DNA of 64,000 nucleotides from Haemaphysalis longicornis (GCA_013339765.2 CM023449.1:36658353-36722352), one strand, 5' to 3'; counted from the first letter of the stretch, positions 1-11,355 are shown. Numbers and translations are program-made. The notes: generated by a model from the sequence alone, not told the origin.

Positions 1-1018
1 TTTAAAAATACAAGCAAATGCAAGGTTGCTCTCTCTTTCTCGCTCGAAAACCAGGGACTGCTGCCCGCTTCCCTCTCTCCCCAAAGACAATGCATCGTGG
101 GAACAATGAGAGCAGCAAAAAACACCGCTTTCCGGAAGTTTTGAGGCCACGGTTGTCTTTCCTGAGAAGCTCCTTTCTACGCTTCTTGATGGCATCGTTC
201 GGCTGCACCGCGACAACCACGCCAATGCAGTGCTGACGGGTAGAAAATTGAGACTGCTAAAATGGCCTGCCCATCGCTGCGTTGTTGTGTGTTACTGGGC
301 TTACTTTTCTTAACTCTACGATATTTTTCAAGCTATTTTCGGTTAAGAGCAAAGCTGTTCATAACATGACTTCGTTTGAAGAATGCCACAAGTGATTCAC
401 AGTGTGAAGTGTGTGCACTGCCTTGCTGCTGAGCCTTGACGTGAACTCCACTTGTGGATTCACAGAAGGGCAAGAAACAGTCGCATATACTGGTTAAAAA
501 ACGAAAACTTGTGAAATGCTGTACGGGCCTGGAGAAGCACCCCTCCTCTAATTTTTTTTTCTCTCTACTTCTCCCGAGCACACTGCTGTGCTGAAAGAGT
601 TGTAAAAAAAGAGAAGCAACAGCAGGACCACAATATGTGGGAAGATAAATGCGGGGGACAGGAGACTGTCGAATTGCTTCCAGTTTTTTAGCATCTGCAT
701 CCTTCAGACCACGAAGTATACATTAGCCACAAGAAAGAGCTGTAACAAGAAGCAACAACCAAAAAAACTATGAGCTAAAAATATGATGTGCACAAAAATG
801 GTGATGATTCTTTAGCCTGTTGATAGTTTTCCTGTCAAGTGAACTGTTTAGTTAGCAGTCAGGGCGTAACAGTTCGTTAGCAGTCTTGCGTAGCAGCAGA
901 ACAATTTTATGTTAAAATGAAGGAACAGAAACAAGCAACAAATGGTGTCAGCACTAGACAGTGGGAGACTTCCCAACTCAATTTTCTGATAAAAAATTTC
1001 TAGAATTTGTTCACTCAC
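1..1018. other. Left-edge sequence, no gene resolved
   Basis: This lies 3' of the last THAP-gene exon I could place, which ends in a GTGAGT donor at 1018-1013 on the minus strand. A further minus-strand exon is therefore expected either here or beyond the left edge. I looked for the Trp- and His-rich C-terminal part of this transposase-like family and did not find it. The short open frames here look like noise. Confidence 0.5.
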
Positions 1019-1431
1019 TTTTCCAAATGGCCACCACCAGCTTTCCATCTCCTTTGCTGATGGCCACACACCAGTACAAGTGGTTCACAATGGGCCCAAC
1101 CCAGTCTCGCAGGGGAGCACATGAGGCACGCTTGCACTCAGCCGAAAGCTTTTTCTTCAGCCCTGCATCAAATTGTTCATCATAACAAAGCAATTATCAA
1201 CACTTGGGTGCCACGAAAGTTCAAGGAAGTCTTGTCAAACTGACCTTTTGCAACGTGCCAAATGTCGAACTTGTGCTCCGTGTCGGGTTCATGTAGCCTC
1301 ATGTGCTTCTTGATACCCGGGTGTCGGTCAGTAGTCAGTGACGCCACCGTGATGCCGCGTCCCTTGAGTTCCTGGAGGCCTTTGACAAGGCCATATTTCT
1401 CCATGGATGGACTACTTTTGACTTGTTCGTT
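1019..1431 (-). CDS. THAP-gene exons 8 and 9
   Basis: Exon 8 (1431-1245) encodes NEQVKSSPSMEKYGL, the TTDRHPGIKKHM motif with a candidate second acidic residue, and FDIWHVAK. An 82-base GT-AG intron (1244-1163) follows. Exon 9 (1162-1019) resumes in phase as GLKKKLSAECK and contains WVGPIVNHLYWC. It ends at AAAA|GTGAGT, so the reading frame continues into sequence to the left that I could not identify. Confidence 0.75.
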
Positions 1432-4400
1432 CTGAAAGTTACACATCCAAGTATGCACTCTGTCAGCATACAAGGACAGAGCTTATTTCATGGGTAAAAA
1501 ATCAAAAACAAAACAAACTTGCCTCCCCTAGCTGTACTTGAACAAAATGGACGACCTTGCTAGATGATACGTCCATAAACGTGTAGGTCATATACTTAGC
1601 AGAAAAACCTGGCGAGTCGCATCGTCCATCACCAGCCAAATCTATTGGCCCTTTCAGCTGAGACACCAGTGCCTCCTGCTGGGCCTCCCACACCTAAAAA
1701 AGCACAGTGAAATGCCGATGAATGCCCAGTAGTACCAAGGTGGCACGATAGCAATTTGAAGTTTTTTCTTTAAGCCCTAAACATAATTTGCATTTCAGTA
1801 AATATGCATATTGCCCTGAACATGTTACACGCAAGTTTCGCCAAACCACGAAGTTTCCTCCCAAGGTATCTCTCCCTTACAATGCACTCCTGTGTAGCAC
1901 AAGGCAACATAGTTCTGCACTTTTGAAACATCCTAGAAAGAGGCTGCACAAAAATCTTGCAACTATAACATGTGCATTTTAGTTTACCACAGTCACCCGT
2001 GCAGACTTGGTAAGACATGTGCAAGGACTATGCTGAATTGAAATGCACATCTTACCGTGCCAGGGTTTTTGTCCGCAGACACCTTGCCGATGGCAAATGG
2101 CAACACTGTTATTCAGGATTGATATTGAGTTACTGATAAATTTTAATGAGTTCTGTGTAAAATGATGCAGTCTCTGTTACGTACACGCTGAATGGAGGGC
2201 TGGAAGAGTACACTTTGGTAGAGGTAGAAGGTGCGGGTTGCTGGGACCGTAATTTTGGGCGTCCTTGAAGCAAGCGCAGGACTTTTTCAGGGCCAGCACC
2301 TGAAAAGCTGATGGCCGCACACAGCAGCAGATTTCCAGCTGCTCTGTTGTTAATGAGAGGCTGGCTGGCCCACGTTGCAGTGTGCTGCTCACGGCAAACT
2401 GTGCTCACTTCAAGCAGAGACCCAGTGGTCTTCACTCCAACAATCTTTAGAGGCGACCTGCACTGTTCGCACCACCTGAAGAGCTTCATTAGCTTGCTCT
2501 CGAATACAATAAACTGCCTCTCTGAGGCGACTGGCAATGCGGGAGGATCTGTTCCCTGTGAAAAGGCAGCATACCACCCACTATGTATGAGTAAAAAATA
2601 CTGAAGTGAATGTCTACAATAACATGCATGATGATACGTTAGAGTAATTATAGGGTGGTTAGAATGACTGGGGGAGGAAAAATCTTGAAACAAGTCCTTA
2701 CATGAACGACTCATCGTCATGAGGATCGTACGTGACGTCAGCACTTGCCCTGCCTGTTGGAATGGGTGTTGAGTGCCCAAGTGGTGATGATGGTGCGGAA
2801 AGGTTCAGGCTTGATGCTTCTAGCTCGTCACCTTGGAACTCACTTTGGTCAGCAACAGTGCTGCCACCCAATGACCAACAAGCCTCCGTCTGAGAATCCT
2901 GAGACCTCAGTGCTTTGATGCGAAAGCTTGTTTGCACACCTGAAATTAAATACTAGTTCAAGTATACTTTCAAAGCAATGCAAATGTGTCGCTTTGAACT
3001 AATTGTACGGCTAGAGGATGCAGCAGAACACATTGCACAAAAAAGGAATACAGGCACAGTCATTTGGTTTCTTTAATGGACTGTGCAAATTGGACTGAAA
3101 AATTACGGGAACGCTGGCATTCCTGCGCAAGAAGCATGCGCTCTGGGCTTCATGAACATGTTTCCAATGCAAAAAAGCAAAACCACTCGTGTCGATTTTT
3201 GAGGGCATGATAAATATTCTACAGGTGATTTAAATTATTTCTTAACTTACCAGTGCATGACACCTCACAGCTACAACGCAGTTTGAGAATGTTACAAAAA
3301 ATATATTTAGGAAGCCTAGTGCAAACTCCCACCGCTCAGCAAGCACACACTCACCAAGTATCGCCTGTATAACAATACTAAAAAGTAGGAAGTAGCAACA
3401 TCTCACCGATTGTCTGCGTCCTTCCCAAGACAGGAGGGTCAGTCTGGGTTGCCACACTCCTTGTTGTAAAGTAGTCGTGGTCTGACACCGGCCCGTCACA
3501 ATGCTGTAAAGCAGTGGAATTAACATGTTGCTATTGTGTTTATAAAGCAATTTCCTAATGTATGTCGATGTAAGAGTATTGTGATAAAAACATTCACCAT
3601 ACCTCAGTACTGCACTGTAATCCCACGTCTGCACAGTCTTTACTTAGGACCACGGTGGCTGGGGCTGAACTAGCCTCAACATTTGCCGCCACTTCCACTG
3701 CAAAGGTGCCCTCCTGAAAGGTCAGGGGAGGCATGGTTTTATACATTGCACTTCTGAAGGTCTGTTTCTCATGCGAAACGAGTAAAAAAACTTGCCTGGT
3801 AACACAATACAGGTGGAAGAGGTTCCAGGCGGTTTCCATCATTGCAAGCTGCGTGCTCGAGCACCACTGCGTCATCCTGCAAAAATGAACAATGTGGCAA
3901 TGAAAGTTGTCAGCTGCGTTCTGGAAACACTTTTTTCATTTATACCCCCAAAAATTGTCTACTTTCCAACATTGCACTCGCCACATTTATGTACCGGTCA
4001 GTTTTGGTTTCGAATTTAGAGCAGAAAAGTTTCGCTCGAACGCTACCCAAATTTGGTCAGTTTTTTTTTTTTTTTTTTTCTGGTACCATTCTTAATTCCA
4101 AGACACTGACTGCGCAGTGGTGCAGGCCTAAGCGCCGGCTAAGATCACCGTAAGAACCTACTTGGTTCATGCCTTACGTTACCTATGCTCAATCTTTTGC
4201 GAGCGCACTGCGTTTGCACCGTTGCTTGCTCGACATTGCACTGTTAACACGCAAGAGCGCTCACAAACGCCGTGTTTTCAGCAAGCTCTGACTTCACAAA
4301 ATAGAATGGTGAAGGAATTTCAAAAGGCTGTGTCTAGCGTTCCGTCCAGACGGAACGGCAACTCTCACTAAAGTTCCGTCCAGAGGAAACACAAGTCGCG

Positions 4401-5401
4401 TTGAGAGCAGTCTTTCTTGATTTTTACCTAACCGGCCAAACCGCTACCGCTCACTGACTAGCCAGAATCACTGATAATTATTAATCATTATTAATAAGTA
4501 CAGATGATACAGATCCAGACGGATCTCAAAGCCGCCACCCGACGCCCGCTTCACAATAATTAAGCGAGAGCAGTCGGTCTTGATTTTTACCCAACCGGTC
4601 AAACAGCTTCCGCTCACTGACTAGCCGGAGTCACTTAATTATTAATCACTGGTAATAATTACAGGAGATCAGGCGTAACTGGTGATGACGTCGGCCTTGG
4701 CTCCAGTGAGCGGGAGCGGTTCGGCCGCTTGAGTAAAAAACCAAGACCCACTGCTCTCATCGCGTGAATTGCCAAGCGAGCGTGAAGTATATCTATTACA
4801 AAACGCTAAACACGACAGAAAAAAAAAAGAAAAAAAAAAAAGAAGTTGCAAGAATCGAACCAGGGACTACAGCGTCCGTAGACAGCGGCGGAACCGCTAC
4901 ACCAAACCCCAGGACGAGAAAAGGCGGCTAATCGGCTGATTTTGATTTGACGTTCAGTCAGACTGGACGGAACTTTAGCAGTTTTTGGCGTTCGTCTAGA
5001 CGGAACGCTAGACACTTCCATTTGAAAAGGACATAGCACGCACACAGATGCGACAAGGGGGAGAAATTTCACGTCGCACTCACCTCAATGTCACCTCTCA
5101 TCCGTTCATCGGTAGTGTCCAACAACGTGCGGAGACACGCGCTGGACACAGGCACTGCGTCATTATGAAGCCGCCGTCGCTTGTAGCCAGCTCCTTCCCA
5201 GGCCTCTGGTACCGCGGAACTAACAAAAGAGTCCGACTCGAAATGTTGCGAGCATATCTGTTGTCGCAGTGGCTTTTCAAGGCCAAGGGCTTCCAGCCAA
5301 AGTTTCCGTCGTTCGACAGAAGTCGGAAACCTGTGATAAGACACGCTGCCGGCGCCCTCACTCACACAACCAGGTACTGCGCACTTTCTTTTGCTTGCCA
5401 T
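1019..5401 (-). CDS. THAP zinc-finger, transposase-like protein; multi-exon gene, 3' end not in window
   Basis: The product should be a nuclear DNA-binding protein: a THAP finger followed by a region resembling a cut-and-paste transposase. Exons in order on the minus strand are 5401-5084, 3876-3796, 3713-3603, 3503-3407, 2939-2702, about 2517-2185, 1693-1523, 1431-1245 and 1162-1019. Every junction except 2702/2517 uses a clear donor and acceptor in matching phase. The start at 5401 places the first THAP cysteine six residues in and has a good Kozak context (gccATGG). Motifs in order are the THAP CxxxC...W...CSQHF set, a low-complexity stretch with ATQTDPP and DVTYDP, FIVFESKLM with a CxxC pair, ASQPLINNRAAGNLLL, LAGDGRCDSPG, SLTTDRHPG and FDIWHVAKG. 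These match a transposase-derived family common in ticks and fish; Kolobok is my tentative superfamily. One frameshift lies near 2255-2275. The protein continues past 1019. Known: THAP fingers bind DNA. Inferred: transposase origin. Confidence 0.75.
1523..1693 (-). CDS. THAP-gene exon 7 with the DGRCDSPG motif and a GC donor
   Basis: This is a 57-codon phase-0 exon that begins after a ttttttag acceptor. It encodes VWEAQQEALVSQLKG and then LAGDGRCDSPGFSAKY, the most diagnostic segment of the transposase-like core. Its Asp is a candidate catalytic residue (inference). The exon ends GAG|GCAAGT at 1523/1522, a consensus GC-AG donor. The next exon starts in phase at 1431 after aactttcag, giving a 91-base intron. 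Confidence 0.75.
2185..2517 (-). CDS. THAP-gene exon 6, frameshifted
   Basis: This exon carries FIVFESKLMKLF, a CxxC pair, ASQPLINNRAAGNLLL and SGAGPEKVLRLLQ in one frame. The continuation (TRTFYLYQ...FQPSIQR) lies in another frame, one base earlier, with the switch at 2255-2275. That continuation fits the family well and splices in phase from CAGCGT|GTACGT at 2185/2184 to the next exon at 1693. The 5' junction is uncertain. The acceptor at 2518 fits the phase but has a weak AGAG|G context. The stronger-looking cacag acceptor at 2557-2556 does not match the upstream phase. Confidence 0.65.
4318..5027. mobile_element. Inverted-repeat (MITE-like) element in THAP-gene intron 1
   Basis: The two ends match in inverted orientation. 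Each reads TTTCAAA-wGG, then GTGTCTAGCGTTCCGTC, a small palindrome with GACGGAAC, and about 20 bases further on CTAAAGTTCCGTCCAG. The element is about 710 bp and encodes nothing recognisable. Inside are three related units of about 90 bp. Units at 4401-4495 and 4564-4661 are direct; the unit at 4677-4765 is inverted. A tRNA-like module lies near the right end. No clear target-site duplication is visible. The element sits inside the first intron without disturbing the splice sites. Confidence 0.7.
4842..4916 (-). repeat. tRNA-like module with T-run
   Basis: On the minus strand an A-box-like TGGTGTAGCGG and a B box GGTTCGATTCT are spaced as in a tRNA. They are followed by a long T-rich run (complement of the A-run at 4820-4841) that would end Pol III transcription. 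Acceptor pairing is partial, and no clean anticodon stem forms. I read it as a tRNA-derived pseudogene or SINE head rather than a working tRNA. Confidence 0.45.
5084..5401 (-). CDS. Exon 1 of the THAP gene: the THAP domain
   Basis: This exon has 106 codons and ends in phase 0 at an ATTGAG|GTGAGT donor. The C2CH zinc ligands are visible: the two cysteines of KCAVPGC and the CSQH pair about 45 residues further on. Also present are the HRFP, the conserved Trp of RRKLWLEAL, and an AVP-like motif (DAVP) that closes the domain. An upstream in-frame ATG at 5443 would add 14 residues with no family support. THAP domains normally begin at or just after the initiator Met, so 5401 is preferred. Confidence 0.85.
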
Positions 5402-5959
5402 GGCAAGAACAGGTTCACAAACGCATGTTGAAACTGCAAGCACAGGCGAGGAAAAACGAGCGCGAAAGCTGCTCGCGGCGGTGCGTCAGGCTCGTCGTCA
5501 CAGAACAGGCAGGATGGCGTCCGTCGGCGTTGTGCACCGTGTGCAAAAAATGTGGAGGTGGAAACGCACAAGCGCTTGAAGTGGGGAAACAGTTTGTGCC
5601 CTCTATCGCCACTTTTATTCAGTTATTTTCTATTCCGGGTTCATAGTAACTTTGTTGTGGTTGTTTCAAAATTGCAAAGGAAAACAAGTTGCTATTAAGG
5701 TTTGTTTGGTAAACACAATGGCGCTAGACAAAATATTTCAAAGTTAACCAATCGCGGGGCGCCCGCCCTTCGTCGTCATATCCCCTGGCTTCGGGTGTGA
5801 CGTCGCGAGCGGCGCGTTTGCCTGCATTTTTGAAATTAAAAATTGAATAACTCTTTTATTTCTGCACCGATCTCGATAATTCTTTTTGCGCCTATCTGTT
5901 CACGACACGAAGAAACGATTTACTGGCAGAAAAGCACCCACAAAAAAAGCGTTGCAGGG
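5402..5959. other. Upstream region of the THAP gene, no other gene seen
   Basis: This would hold the promoter and 5' leader of the minus-strand THAP gene. It contains a GC-rich stretch with a TGACGTCG element near 5799, but no TATA box or clear initiator. Both-strand open frames at 5269-5646 look like chance products of the GC-rich composition. Confidence 0.4.
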
Positions 5960-6105
5960 GTCCTTTGAAGGAGGCGAGAAGAGCAAACGCCCGTGTAAAG
6001 AGATTTTAGAGCCCGCTAAAGATACCCAGGCGGTCAAAATTAATCCGGAATCCTCCACTACGGCGCGCCACATAGCCCAAGTGTAGCTTCGGTGCTTTAA
6101 ACCTC
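5960..6105 (+). repeat. Old, diverged Ruka-type SINE fragment (3' part)
   Basis: Blocks in the order GAAGGAGGCGAGAAGAGCAA, CGCCCGTGTAAAGAGATTT, CCCAGGCGGTCAAAATTAAT, CCGGA and CCTCCACTACGGCGCGCC align with the body of the full copies at 6861 and 40930. Many substitutions separate them. The tRNA-like head and the AATC tail are not recognisable, and no duplication is seen, so this copy is much older than the others. Confidence 0.7.
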
Positions 6106-6441
6106 ATGTTTTAAAGTTGAATTTCTTGTACATACTACTGCTTGAGCAGTAAATGGGTCATGTCAACAAAATTTCCACCTGCCTCTGTCAACAAAGCGAG
6201 CAAAAGAAGAGCAAAGAACCGGAAGTTAGGGTGAGCGTGTAGAGAAGGAGAGTCTTCCCTGGCATCGTCGCCGACGTTCCCAGGAAGACGTCAAGTCTAA
6301 ACGCGTCTCGCCACCTGCCTCTGCGCCATCTGGAAGACTTCCGTGCCTACTGCCACCTTGCACGCGCTGTGCAAAGTAGTGTGAAGCCAGTGCAGGGCGG
6401 CAAAAGAGCAATGAATGAGAATTAAGGGACGGTGCTAGATG

Positions 6442-6860
<419 letters not shown>

Positions 6861-7108
6861 ACCGCGGTGGCTCAGTGGCTAAGGCGTTGCGCTGCTGAGC
6901 ACGAGGTCGCGGGTTCGATTCCCGGCTGCGGCGGCCGCTTTTCTGATGGAGGCGAAAAGCAAAAACGCCCGTGTGTACGAGATTTCGGCGCACGATAAAG
7001 ATCCCCAGGTGGTCAAAATTAATCCGGAGCCCTCCACTACGGCGCGCCTCATCGCCTGCGTTGCGTCGGCGCGTTAAACCCTACAATCAAATCAAAATCA
7101 ATCAATCG
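6861..7108 (+). mobile_element. Ruka-type SINE, full length, followed by GATT array
   Basis: The head is tRNA-like: TGGCTCAGTGGCTAAGGCG gives an A box, and GGTTCGATTCCCGG is a near-perfect B box. It is followed by GCGGCCGCTTTTCTG and the shared body (GAAAAGCAAAAACGCCCGTG, then CCCAGGTGGTCAAAATTAAT). The 3' end TTAAACCCTACAATCAA passes straight into (TTGA)n at 7109-7178. SINEs of this type are transcribed by Pol III and mobilised by a partner LINE (known). Flanking microsatellite on both sides hides any target-site duplication. Confidence 0.85.
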
Positions 7109-7114
7109 ATTGAT

Positions 7115-7179
<65 letters not shown>

Positions 7180-7716
7180 TCGCGTCCTTTAACGGCCATC
7201 GGGCCGTTGCTCAGGAGCACGACAGAGGAGAGAGAGAGAAGGGATGCTCACGCATTCGTCAGTATTCACAAATGAATCTTCAAATATTTTTAGTACCAGC
7301 AATGGCTTATCTTAAATATGCTCCCCATTTCTTGATCATCTGAAGCTCCCAAAGATGCGGGGGTGCAATTTATTCGCTCAACCATAAATTCACGTCATTT
7401 CCTTAACTGGCGGTGATGCTGGAACGGAATGCAGGTCGTCACACTCAAAGAACCTCCACCCCGCTTTTCAGCCCTTGCTTTTGTTTTGTCATATAAACAG
7501 TTGTTTGAAATATTAAGAAAAAACGTGCCTTAGATTAGAAGTCTTTCGCGCTAGTGACATCATACCTCCCACTTTCATTCTTAGCATAAAAAATTACCAC
7601 AACAGTGTGGTCTTCGCAAACCTTCGGCTCACCTGTATGTTCTGCGAAAACGTCGACAATGTAAAGCTCAGAAAAGGGAACTTCAAATCAAGCAGACCGG
7701 CTGCATAGAAGTACAT

Positions 7717-9161
7717 CAGTTAAACCTGGATGTAACAAAATTGACCAAAGTTCGCAATTTTTCGTTACATCCAGGTTTTTCATTAAATGCAGGTTTCGAA
7801 TTAGGGCTCACGGGAACGAAGTAGAAACGAAGCCAAAATGCTAGACATCAGTGAAGGTAAGATCACCTTTCATAATTGTATATATGAGAGCGAAAAACTA
7901 CGTGAGCTGCGTTTCCTGCTTTTGGCACTACAGGCACTACAGGCACGAGATTAGGCACTACACGGCGCTCCGAAGAAGCATGGTAACTTATTCCCGTATT
8001 AACAAACGTAACCTAAACATCAATTTTGCCCTTTGGCATTTTTCGGCGCCCTAAAGTGTTACAACTTCTGCTGAAAGGGTGCCTTTTTGAGAACTTGATG
8101 TCTCTACCGCACTCAGTACTGTTGAGAGGGTGCTAGCTTAGATACTGTACCAGGCGGCAACGTTCTTTTTTATCGCCAGTGGAGACGGCATTTAAAATCG
8201 TGTGCTTTTCTTGAATAGACACAACTGTTCATTTTCTAACAGCAGCACCCTCACCGGCGAACCGATACCACAGATAGAAGTGAGGGCGCGCGACTACACG
8301 CCGATAGGGTGGATAAGCACCTCAAAACTGATGTCTGGAACCAAGACCGCACCCACACGAGGAAACGAAAAAACTTTTTAGTAAGAGAGGGGGTGTCCCA
8401 TGCTCATGCGCAATCGGCGACTGGTGTGCACACGTGTCGGTGAAGATCATGTCCTGTAATGTCACCAGGCGTTGTTTGTGCATCAATAGAAAAGTGACAA
8501 GAGCGAGTGAAAACTTTGCGCCGTTTCATTTCTGCGGAATCATGTGCTTGTTTGTTTTTGTTTTTTCGAATCATGTACATATATGAGTGTTTCCCTGGTC
8601 CCATTGCATAAACCAAGTTGAAGTCTAGCGTGGGTTTCGTCCTTTCTTTCTTTCTTCGTCATGTGATATAGTTCGCTAGAAGTATGAGTTCATTAGTCGC
8701 GCGGTATAGTTTGCGGTGTTTGCGACAAAAAAAAAAGAACGTGAATGCTTTTTAATCTTGCTTGCTGGCGTGGTGTCACGCTACACAAGCAACATCAGAA
8801 GTGACTGCTACGTTAGCCACGGGATGGTGCTAGCCCCTCCGTTCTTCATCATACTCATCATCATCATGATGAATTTCGTGTGTAGGTGATTCCAAACGTT
8901 TTCATTGCTGCTGGCTCCTTACGGTAGTCCTAGTATTCCCTAAATTAATTCACTTCACCGGTAGATTTTTGAGTAAAACGGCAATAAACAATGACAGATC
9001 AGCCCGCCGACTTCGTTGCATCAAGGTTAACCACCGCGACGTTTCGTTACAAAGACGTCGCGAACACAAGGGCTTCAATTGGGGTGACAATGGGGAATCT
9101 AAAAACTTCGCTAAATCCAGGAATTCGTTACATATAGGTTCGTTATATCCAGGTTTAACTG
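7717..9161. mobile_element. Non-autonomous pogo/Tigger-like DNA element
   Basis: The ends are inverted copies: CAGTTAAACCTGGATGTAAC at 7717 and CAGTTAAACCTGGATATAAC reading in from 9161, 19 of 20 identical. Sub-terminal repeats of GTTACAT and CCAGG continue for about 100 bp. CAG-starting ends with TAACGAA-type sub-terminal repeats fit pogo/Tigger elements, which duplicate TA. The right flank is TA and the left is AT, so the duplication is not clean. No transposase remains in the 1.4-kb interior. Confidence 0.6.
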
Positions 9162-9169
9162 TAGCAATC

Positions 9170-9860
9170 ACGATTTCATTCCCTAGTCTTCTTCGGCGAC
9201 ATTAGCTTTCTTCTCTCCTCTTCGCCTAGTTCTCTTTTTTTTTCCTCTTTAAATATTTAAAGGCCTGAACGCCAGCCGCTTTCTTTTTACAGTAGGGTTC
9301 TTCTAGTTTCCCGGAGGAGACCAATTTTCTCAAAAGCGGGGACTTACTGTGATCCAGCTTCGACCGTATAACCTGTTCCGCCCCACGGGACCTGTTTATT
9401 CTTTTTTTTTTTTCATTTTTGCTCAGCGTGTCGGCGATTCAATCGAAATCTTAGACAACCACACTGGTTCCATAATGTGATTTCAGTCATTGCAGTCATG
9501 AGCTGCATTAGTAAACATATATTCACCCGTAATGTGCGCTTCGGGCACGCGCGTATTCGCTCTTTCTGCTCGGGCACTGTACAAACCCGAAGCATAAAAC
9601 GAAATAAACCTAAACCTGCTTATACTGTATATAAATAACCCTAGAAGTTTTTTTCCAGTAGCAGCAAAATAATTCCGGAACCTAGTATTCCTTTCTGCTA
9701 GAATGCCTGGTTCGAATACGGCAGTAAGAAATATAAACTTCATAGTTCACACCCCATGTTAATCTTCGGCAGCGGGTAGCGAAATTACAACAAACCTAAA
9801 TGGTGATGGTAGGTAGCAGCAACCTTGCAAGAGTATGCAAGCCTCTTCAGTGGTCCTTAG
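9170..9860. other. Non-coding stretch, nothing recognised
   Basis: This is mixed-composition sequence with short T-runs. No open frame shows family motifs and no paired repeat was seen. Confidence 0.4.
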
Positions 9861-10146
9861 AAAAAATCCCGGGTCATCTCCACTAACGTCAAGCCTGGAG
9901 AGGGGCGAAGCATGCGTTGTGTAAGTGTAATCTTGGTGCTTTAGCGTTTTTCCCCACGGAGACGAAACCGTTGGGGGAGAGGTATACAGCTTTGCTGTTA
10001 AGTCTCGTGTCTTTCAAGCACGAAGCGTTCCAGCGCGAGACGAAGGAAAGCGAGTGTACCAGTGTTTCAGTACCGTGACCAGGTGATAGTACGACGACAT
10101 GAGACGACGACATGACCCGAGCCCTTAACGGGCTTCGCCCCTAAAA
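9861..10146 (+). repeat. Dispersed repeat, copy 1 (inverted relative to 19744)
   Basis: It begins at CCCGGGTCATCTCCACT, passes through AACCGTTGGGGG and the TCTC/GTCTTT block, and ends at GGCTTCGCCCC. The reverse complement of 19744-20097 carries the same blocks in the same order with moderate divergence. No coding potential is shared, so this is an interspersed non-coding repeat of unknown class. Confidence 0.7.
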
Positions 10147-11353
10147 CACCCCACGGCAGCAACGTCTCACTGCAGTCAGTCGCGTTTTCTATCCACGATT
10201 AGGAAAGATGGAAGGAAGGGAAAATGAGAAAGGCAGGGAGGTAAGTTGGATGGCTACCTCACGAGAGATTAGAGGGATTTTGAGGTGGAAAAGAAAATTA
10301 GAGAGACAACACAATAAAAGGAACATCTAAACGAATTCAAAGCAGAGCTAAATAAAAATTGATCCCCAGAGAAACACAGCTTTGTGACCACAATTGATAG
10401 CCTGGTGCTGTCCAATACCCAGAGCGAATTGGTCATCAACACCTCGGCCAAAGGCGAATTGATATAACTGTAGAGCTGCTTTTAAATATCAAACGATGAC
10501 CCATCAGCGATTTCCACCTCGGTTTGTGTCACGCAGTGCCTTCCGGGTGGCGCAACACTCCCAGGTAGTCGATGTTGTAATGTTAGGCATTCCGAACTGA
10601 AGTGGCGCCCTAAGATGTTTGCAGTGAGTGTATCGCGAGTTTATGAAAGGCAGTTGAAGGCAAGTCACCTGCCAGCTCGGGCAAAAATCTCGTAAGATGA
10701 AACTCCACGTATTTGTCTTGAACGCTAGCTGCCATCTGCTTTCCGTAATGCACCCCTGTAGTTACAAAGTTTCGGTTTGTTTTCAGTGATTAATATTAGC
10801 CATCACGCCCCAACGATTAGCCTAGTAACAGCTTATTAGGCTGTTAGCGTGATGTAGACATTGTAGATGCGATTATCCGAATAAGACACTGTAAACCACG
10901 AGCAGGCGGTGTCTCTCTAAACCAGCAGCGTGGCTGTTGAAAAAACGTTGTAGGGTAAGCGCATCGGGCGGTTCTCGTTTGGCCTTTGCCGAGCTGTAAC
11001 CGCCGTGACAGGATATTGCAGACATGCACCCTCGTCATCAGCGATGGAACCCCTGGCCTTGCTACTCTAGCCTGAAGGAAGCGATCTTTACTGGATTAGC
11101 ACCTTGGACAGAGTATAGAAAGCGTTCGCGAGGAATTCTGTGGCACAGCCAGCCTTGTGTATGTCTACTAGCAACAACACATAAAAAGGCTTACGTCCCG
11201 GTTGCACCAATAAAACTAAAATGCAGTTTCTTCACGTATTTTGTCGTTCCATAACAAACACGCAATATAGCTCTTCTTTTCCTTGAATATTTGGTAAGAT
11301 CAGGACACATTCCGGGCTGTTTTGCGCATGCGCAGTTAGAGCATCCTACTTAC
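10147..11353. other. Non-coding stretch, nothing recognised
   Basis: Contains a purine-rich patch (10196-10240) but no paired repeats or family motifs that I can see. The short frames at 10844-11254 carry no recognisable domain. Confidence 0.4.
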
Positions 11354-11355
11354 TA

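Noticed and set aside
2056..2105. Possible 50-base exon between exons 6 and 7 of the THAP gene, with a GTAAGA donor
   Set aside because: Splicing 2185 directly to 1693 keeps phase and matches the family better (QPSIQR joined to VWEAQQ). The extra exon needs a poorer phase-1 donor.
2130..2780. 216-codon minus-strand frame taken as one exon
   Set aside because: It runs through intron sequence at both ends; only 2185-2517 carries family motifs, and that part includes a frame change.
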